A DNA stretch of 26,480 bases from CAZNER01 sp964572065 (GTDB lineage Bacteria > Patescibacteriota > Dojkabacteria > JAHIVN01). A model generated the notes under the pieces. It was not told the DNA's origin and did no database searches. It worked only from the letters and a program-made list of their open reading frames with translations. Below, piece after piece: positions 22,908 through 26,480 of this stretch (position 1 is its first letter; each line of letters opens with the position of its first letter). Where the stretch lies: NCBI GenBank assembly GCA_964572065.1, contig CAZNER010000024.1:1-26480 (forward strand), read 5' to 3'. A program made the translations under genes and the position numbers.

Positions 22908-23025
22908 TTTGATTAACCTCCAAGACTGTTAGAAACAATTCTCGCCATGTTTGATTGTTTTTCTTCTTTAATTTTTTTAATTTAGAGAAATCTCCATCAT
23001 CAAAATATATATTTAATTGTTTCAT
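22891..23025 (-). CDS. Ribbon-helix-helix repressor-type protein, 44 residues
   Basis: The frame MKQLNIYFDDGDFSKLKKLK starts with a beta strand of alternating residues and continues with two helices (about 12-23 and 26-38, TWRELFLTVLEV). This is the size and order of an Arc/CopG-type RHH DNA-binding protein. It is the first gene of the minus-strand cluster and lies 15 bases from the palindrome at 23041-23061, the expected arrangement for autorepression. It overlaps the next gene by 17 bases. Confidence 0.6.
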   Translation of the reverse strand: MKQLNIYFDDGDFSKLKKLKKKNNQTWRELFLTVLEVNQNETRN

Positions 23026-23166
23026 ATGTATTGTAAATAAATAAGTAATATATATACTTATGTATTCTTGAGTATTAGAATCACTACAGAGTAATTCTAT
23101 TCTATATTAAATAAACATTTTTAAAGTTGAACAACTAAGAGACTTGAACGAGGTGGAAAAAGTAAG
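23026..23166. promoter_or_regulatory. Divergent promoter region with ATAAGTA-N7-TACTTAT operator
   Basis: A perfect inverted repeat (ATAAGTA 23041-23047, TACTTAT 23055-23061) surrounds an ATATATA core that serves as the TATA box for the minus-strand cluster. Binding there would exclude TBP. Farther right are TAGAAT...ATTCTA arms (about 23078-23102), a second TATA-like TATATTAAATA (about 23103-23113) for the plus-strand operon, and a 12-bp palindrome AGTTGAACAACT (23125-23136). The plus-strand gene has GAGGTGG before its ATG at 23167. The layout looks like a genetic switch between clusters A and D. Confidence 0.6.
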
Positions 23167-23343
23167 ATGGAAAAAGGAAAAAATTATCTAGTTGTTTTCA
23201 AAGATGATGATAGAGCTAGAACAAAAAATTTAAGATTTATAGAACAGAAAGATGACTTGTTGTATTTTAAAAACCTTCAAAGGAATAAAATAGAGATATT
23301 TCCTTTATCTTCAATTATTCGTATGGAGGAGATGCAATTATGA
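23167..23343 (+). CDS. Small beta-rich protein, 58 residues
   Basis: The ATG at 23167 lies 11 bases after GAGGTGG. The sequence MEKGKNYLVVFKDDDRARTK then NLRFIEQKDDLLYF and IEIFPLSSIIRMEE alternates strands and turns like an Sm-like or SH3-like small barrel. This fold reading is tentative. It is first in the replication operon and its TGA overlaps the next ATG (23340). Confidence 0.55.
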   Translation: MEKGKNYLVVFKDDDRARTKNLRFIEQKDDLLYFKNLQRNKIEIFPLSSIIRMEEMQL

Positions 23344-23558
23344 ATAAGTTAAATGTCAAAAAAGCGATAATGTATAATTTATATATGGATTTTAATTCTG
23401 CTTTTTTTATTTACGATACTCAAAAAATTCTTGAGAAACATGATGTTAATTCAAATATTTACTGTTTAATGAAAGCTGTTTCAGACATAAGAAAAAAGTA
23501 CAATATAGATATTAGAAATTATTTAATGAGGTGTGTCAATGACAAAAAATACGCCTAA
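23340..23558 (+). CDS. Small helical protein, 72 residues
   Basis: MNKLNVKKAIMYNLYMDFNS... is all-helical with a basic C-terminus (YLMRCVNDKKYA). Its end overlaps the start of the helicase gene by 20 bases. It may be an accessory protein of replication, from position only. Confidence 0.5.
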   Translation: MNKLNVKKAIMYNLYMDFNSAFFIYDTQKILEKHDVNSNIYCLMKAVSDIRKKYNIDIRNYLMRCVNDKKYA

Positions 23559-25119
23559 AGCAGTGTTCATTGATGAAAAAGGAACACCTATTCCTTTAAA
23601 TATTGCTAAAGAAATAATATCTCAATATCCAATAATAACTCTTAATGACAACGAACAAATGTTATATTATACTGATGGTGTTTATCATGAGAAAACAATT
23701 ACTTTAGTAAAAAAAATAGCTCAGGAGTTAGTTCCTTTTATTCCTAAAAGATATAAGGAAGAAGTTATAGAATTGATAAAAGGTCAAACTTATATTAATA
23801 GAGAACAATTAAATGAGAATAAAAAATATATTCCTGTTTTGAATGGTATTTGGGATTTAGAAAGTGACTCTCTTTTAGCAAAATCTCCAGAAATATATTT
23901 AACAAGAGAATTACCTCTTTATTACGATCCTAAGAAAAAATGTCCTAAAATTAAGAAATTTATTGAAGAAATTGTAGGAAAAGATCAAGTAATGTTAATT
24001 CAAGAATTATTTGGATATTGTTTAATTAATGATTATCCTTTTAATAAAGCGTTTATGTTATTTGGATGTGGTAGTAATGGAAAAACTACTTTTTTAAATT
24101 TGTTAATTAGATTTTTAGGTGAAGAAAATATAAATTCAGCATCCTTACAAGACTTATGTTATAATAGGTTTGCAAGAAAAGACTTATTTGGAAAATTAGC
24201 AAATATTTATGACGATTTACCAAATTCTTCATTAAAACAAACAGGAAATTTTAAAATAATGACTGGTAAGGGAAGAGTTTATGCAGATGTTAAATTTAAG
24301 GATCATTTTGAATTTGTGAATACTGCTAAATTAATCTTCTCATGTAATGAGTTACCTCCTACTGAAGATACTACAGATGCTTTTTTTAGAAGATGGAATT
24401 TAGTTAAATTTTCTAGAGTTTTTGATAAAACAAATGTAGATCCAAATATTTTAGAAAAAATTACTTCAGATGACGAATTGAGTGGATTATTTAATTGGGC
24501 TTTAGAAGGATTAAAAAGACTAATTAAATCTAATGGTTTTTCCACTTCAGATACAACAGATTCGATAAAAGAAGAATGGATATTACAAACAGATCCAATG
24601 AGAGCATTTGTCTTAACATATGTAAAATATTCTCCAGAAAGCTATATTACTAAAGCAGAATTTAGTACAGCTTTAAACGAGTTTTGTATGGAACATAATT
24701 CTCCAGAAATTACACTGCAAAAAATCGGACAAAGATTACCAGCCATTTTACCTAAAATCACTGTAGAAAGAATAAATATTGAAGGAAAACAAGAGAGGGT
24801 ATGGAAGGGAATTTGTTTTGTTAATAGGGAAAGCAAATCAAAGAAAATAAGTAAATCTAAAAAGACAGATATCCAAGCTTTTTTATATTCTAGTATAAAG
24901 AAAAATACTATATTAAAAGAGGAGTTAAAAACACCTGGATTTCCGTCTTTTCTGTCTAATAAGAAATATACTAAAGAATCTTTATTAAAAATGTTAGAGG
25001 AAGAAAAGATTCTTGGAGAAAGAGCAGAAAAAACAATAGAATTATGGATTAAACAAGGTATAATTTTCGAATTTAAACCAAATCAATATAAATTTTTGAA
25101 AGAGGTAGATGATGAATAA
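23539..25119 (+). CDS. Superfamily 3 helicase, D5/P4-like replication protein without primase domain
   Basis: ATG 23539 follows GAGGTGTG; GTG 23533 lies next to that site. The protein (526 residues) has a D5_N-like N-terminal part (about 95-165). The SF3 core has Walker A GCGSNGKTT (176-184), Walker B ANIYDD (221-226), motif C KLIFSCNELPP (264-274) and an arginine pair FFRRW (282-286). A C-terminal extension with winged-helix character follows (about 345-420, YITKAEFSTALNEFCMEHNS). P4-family proteins often carry an N-terminal archaeo-eukaryotic primase; here only about 100 residues precede the D5_N part, so a host primase is probably used. It is the replicative helicase/initiator of the element. 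The function call is secure at family level. Confidence 0.93.
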   Translation: MTKNTPKAVFIDEKGTPIPLNIAKEIISQYPIITLNDNEQMLYYTDGVYHEKTITLVKKIAQELVPFIPKRYKEEVIELIKGQTYINREQLNENKKYIPVLNGIWDLESDSLLAKSPEIYLTRELPLYYDPKKKCPKIKKFIEEIVGKDQVMLIQELFGYCLINDYPFNKAFMLFGCGSNGKTTFLNLLIRFLGEENINSASLQDLCYNRFARKDLFGKLANIYDDLPNSSLKQTGNFKIMTGKGRVYADVKFKDHFEFVNTAKLIFSCNELPPTEDTTDAFFRRWNLVKFSRVFDKTNVDPNILEKITSDDELSGLFNWALEGLKRLIKSNGFSTSDTTDSIKEEWILQTDPMRAFVLTYVKYSPESYITKAEFSTALNEFCMEHNSPEITLQKIGQRLPAILPKITVERINIEGKQERVWKGICFVNRESKSKKISKSKKTDIQAFLYSSIKKNTILKEELKTPGFPSFLSNKKYTKESLLKMLEEEKILGERAEKTIELWIKQGIIFEFKPNQYKFLKEVDDE

Positions 25120-25627
25120 AGACAAAGATATTTGTTCAACTTGTGGATTTCCTAAAAGTATGATTAGAAATCCAATAATTCTTGACAACAATATTTTAAG
25201 TCTTATGAAGTTTTTTGAAGAAGAAGAAACTGAAAGATGTAAAGAATGTGGACATATGAAAAGCGGTTATACTATTAAATCTGTAAATGATTATTATACA
25301 ACTTTAATTCATAAAATAAGGAAAAAGGTTAAAGAACAAGCTAAGCAAAAGACAGCTAAAGAGATATTTGCGTTTATTGATAATATGCTAGATTATGAAT
25401 GGAGTTATAGAAAATATGAAAAATTTAAAGAGAAGTTTCTTAATGAAAATGTAAAGGACTTAGTTAGGAACTTCAGAGATGAGAATTGGAGTATTGCGTT
25501 AAAGAAAGCTAAAGGTAATCCGAAGAAAGCTTTGAAGATATATATGGATTCTTTAGATGAAGAAAAGCAAGAGGTAGACACTCAGAACTATCCTTCTGGT
25601 GCCTCCAACAAAGTTGAAGCTGAATGA
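25112..25627 (+). CDS. Zinc-finger protein with helical C-terminus, 171 residues
   Basis: ATG 25112 keeps the five-base GAGGT-ATG spacing seen twice more in this element; ATG 25109 is one codon earlier. Two CxxC pairs (ICSTCGFPKS and RCKECGHMKSG) about 33 residues apart form one zinc-binding unit, followed by basic helices (KIRKKVKEQAKQKTAKEIF). The last 25 residues are disordered. It overlaps the helicase gene and is probably a replication or transcription accessory protein. Confidence 0.65.
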   Translation: MNKDKDICSTCGFPKSMIRNPIILDNNILSLMKFFEEEETERCKECGHMKSGYTIKSVNDYYTTLIHKIRKKVKEQAKQKTAKEIFAFIDNMLDYEWSYRKYEKFKEKFLNENVKDLVRNFRDENWSIALKKAKGNPKKALKIYMDSLDEEKQEVDTQNYPSGASNKVEAE

Positions 25628-25628
25628 A

Positions 25629-25772
25629 ATGGTAAATAAATTAATTGAAATAATAAAAGAATTTGAAGAAGTGTGGCAAGAAGTTGATACGGTGAGTACG
25701 GCTCTTAATGATGTTGAATTTAGTCTAAGAGAATTGTTAGAGAAGTTAAAGAAAGAGGTAGATAATGAGTAA
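25629..25772 (+). CDS. Coiled-coil peptide, 47 residues
   Basis: MVNKLIEIIKEFEEVWQEVD... shows regular Ile/Leu/Val spacing over its whole length, with Glu/Lys at outer positions, fitting a small coiled coil. It ends KEVDNE because its last codons form the GAGGT ribosome-binding site for ATG 25765. It may pair with the coiled coil of the next protein (inference). Confidence 0.5.
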   Translation: MVNKLIEIIKEFEEVWQEVDTVSTALNDVEFSLRELLEKLKKEVDNE

Positions 25773-26421
25773 AGAAATAATAATAATGAGCTTATTAGTT
25801 ATTATGACTATAGCTACAGCGTCAGCAAGTTTTTATTATATTCAAAAACAAGAAGTAGAAATGAATAATTACAAAGAAGTTATTATGGAGTTAAATAGAA
25901 CTATAGAAGATAAAGAAGAACTTATTCAAACAGTTAACGCTTCACTAAAAGAAAGTATTTTAAAGAATGAACAACTAAATAAAAAGATAACCTTTTTTGA
26001 AAAAAACATCTCTAAATTAGAACGAGCTATAGCTTCTTTAGAAGAGAGCCTAACCTCTATAAAGACTTCTAAGGGTGTTGTAAATCCTGACTACAACACT
26101 CTTATAAACTTCTTACAGAAAGATCACACTGAAAGAAGGAACTATGATTATGATTTCTATGATTGCACAGATTTCTCTAATACTTTTGTTAAGAACTTTA
26201 ACAGACAAGGATATTATTCCTGTAATGTAGAATTAGAATTTGAAGATTCAGGACATATTATTGTAGGAGTTATGACTACTGACAAGGGATTAGTATTTAT
26301 AGAACCGCAAGACGATACATTGGTTTGGGGATTAAAAGCTGGAAAAGATTATTGTGATCTTGTAAATTGGGATTGTGAAGATCCGTGGTTAATCTTAGAT
26401 GTTCAGCACTGCTTCCAATGA
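25765..26421 (+). CDS. Membrane-anchored protein with transglutaminase-like cysteine-peptidase domain, 218 residues
   Basis: One N-terminal membrane helix or uncleaved signal (about 4-25) leads into a long coiled coil (about 30-100, with sequons). A C-terminal domain (about 108-218) carries a Cys-His-acidic order typical of transglutaminase/papain-like folds: C134 in YDCTDFSNTF, H164 in DSGHIIVGV, and E180 or D183 in FIEPQDD. Four further cysteines (153, 197, 204, 216) may form disulphides, in line with an exported domain. It could cut or crosslink cell-surface or virion proteins, for example for entry or exit. Its TGA overlaps the ATG of the prepilin peptidase at 26418, so two processing enzymes would be co-translated. 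The catalytic assignment is from motif reading only. Confidence 0.65.
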   Translation: MSKEIIIMSLLVIMTIATASASFYYIQKQEVEMNNYKEVIMELNRTIEDKEELIQTVNASLKESILKNEQLNKKITFFEKNISKLERAIASLEESLTSIKTSKGVVNPDYNTLINFLQKDHTERRNYDYDFYDCTDFSNTFVKNFNRQGYYSCNVELEFEDSGHIIVGVMTTDKGLVFIEPQDDTLVWGLKAGKDYCDLVNWDCEDPWLILDVQHCFQ

Positions 26422-26480
26422 TTTTTTTATTTATTTTATTTTTATCTGCATTAATTAGTTCATATACTGATTTAAAATAT
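26418..26480 (+). CDS. Type IV prepilin peptidase, N-terminal part (right junction copy, cut by window end)
   Basis: ATG 26418 overlaps the preceding TGA and opens MIFLFILFLSALISSYTDLK, the first membrane helix and first catalytic aspartate (D18) of the peptidase. The window ends inside the gene. In a circle it continues at 626 and gives a complete 150-residue enzyme. In an integrated element it would continue into flanking sequence outside the window. The coupling to the upstream gene shows that the ATG-bearing start belongs to the element operon. Confidence 0.8.
   Translation, partial: MIFLFILFLSALISSYTDLKY
26426..26480 (+). repeat. Right copy of the 55-bp direct repeat
   Basis: It is identical to 571-625 and stops at the window end, so its full length is unknown. 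The four bases before it (TTTT, 26422-26425) differ from the left copy (AAGA, 567-570). Confidence 0.9.

Larger units (their letters stand above)
571..26425. mobile_element. Circularisable archaeal virus/provirus-like element, 25,855 bp
   Basis: The direct repeat at 571-625 and 26426-26480 defines a unit that closes into a circle and restores an intact prepilin peptidase gene and a continuous plus-strand operon across the join. The unit encodes an SF3 replicative helicase, a P-loop ATPase, a small serine recombinase, several small regulators, and a 16-kb block dominated by secreted and membrane proteins ending in two short double-helix proteins of capsid type. No conjugation ATPase (VirB4/TraG type) was seen, so a virus is favoured over a conjugative plasmid. 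No terminase or HK97/DJR capsid was recognised, which points to membrane-type virions (spindle-shaped or pleomorphic). Virion type is inference from gene content. Confidence 0.7.

Noticed and set aside
571..26480. The 55-bp repeat as terminal repeat of a linear viral genome
   Set aside because: The left copy is internal (570 bases of other sequence precede it) and the repeat is direct and coding. A circle or integrated form explains the restored gene better.

Overview
The window holds an AT-rich archaeal virus-like element with a short flank of different character (about 1-570). The archaeal assignment rests on TATA-box promoters, GAGGT/GGAGG ribosome-binding sites, ATGA-overlapped gene strings, a class III (type IV pilin) signal peptide of archaeal form, an archaeal-type prepilin peptidase, and many short secreted or membrane proteins rich in N-x-S/T sequons. 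The MNKRGG-type N-terminus of one membrane protein recalls DPANN archaea (Woese-/Pacearchaeota); this host guess is weak. No tRNA, rRNA, CRISPR array, insertion sequence, HK97-type capsid gene, terminase or tyrosine recombinase was seen.

Boundaries. A 55-bp sequence at 571-625 recurs exactly at 26426-26480, the last bases of the window. It is coding sequence for the N-terminus of a prepilin peptidase. Joining the copies gives a 25,855-bp circle in which an intact 150-codon peptidase gene runs from 26418 through the repeat to 1015. The flank could be host chromosome next to an integrated element, or an assembly branch, since 55 bp is also a common assembler k-mer length. Codon use in the flank gene differs from that of the element.

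Layout on the circle. (A) A plus-strand replication/processing operon starts at about 23167: two small proteins, an SF3 helicase, a zinc-finger protein, a coiled-coil peptide, a membrane-anchored protein with a transglutaminase-like Cys-His-Glu/Asp arrangement, then the prepilin peptidase across the junction. After an internal promoter near 1045 come five tiny genes and a small serine recombinase ending at 2395. (B) A two-gene minus-strand unit (3740-2530) encodes an unknown helical protein and a P-loop ATPase with a C-terminal HTH. (C) A long plus-strand virion module (3839-20566) encodes a 1092-residue cytosolic/membrane protein, zinc-ribbon and small proteins, many one- to four-helix membrane proteins, two giant secreted proteins (1121 and 1024 residues) with discoidin-like and beta-helix domains, and two short proteins that end the module. 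These two share a C-terminal helix and resemble the hydrophobic-helix capsid proteins of spindle-shaped archaeal viruses. (D) A minus-strand cluster of ten small genes (23025-20579) includes RHH and winged-helix regulators and a zinc ribbon.

Working model (inference): this is a membrane-containing, spindle-shaped or pleomorphic archaeal virus or provirus. Its candidate capsid protein carries a pilin-type signal peptide and the element carries the matching signal peptidase gene, with the recombination/junction point inside that gene. Virion surface proteins appear to share reusable modules: an Ig-like assembly domain, an FN(I/V)PS start and a GIFAYLFINLG membrane anchor.
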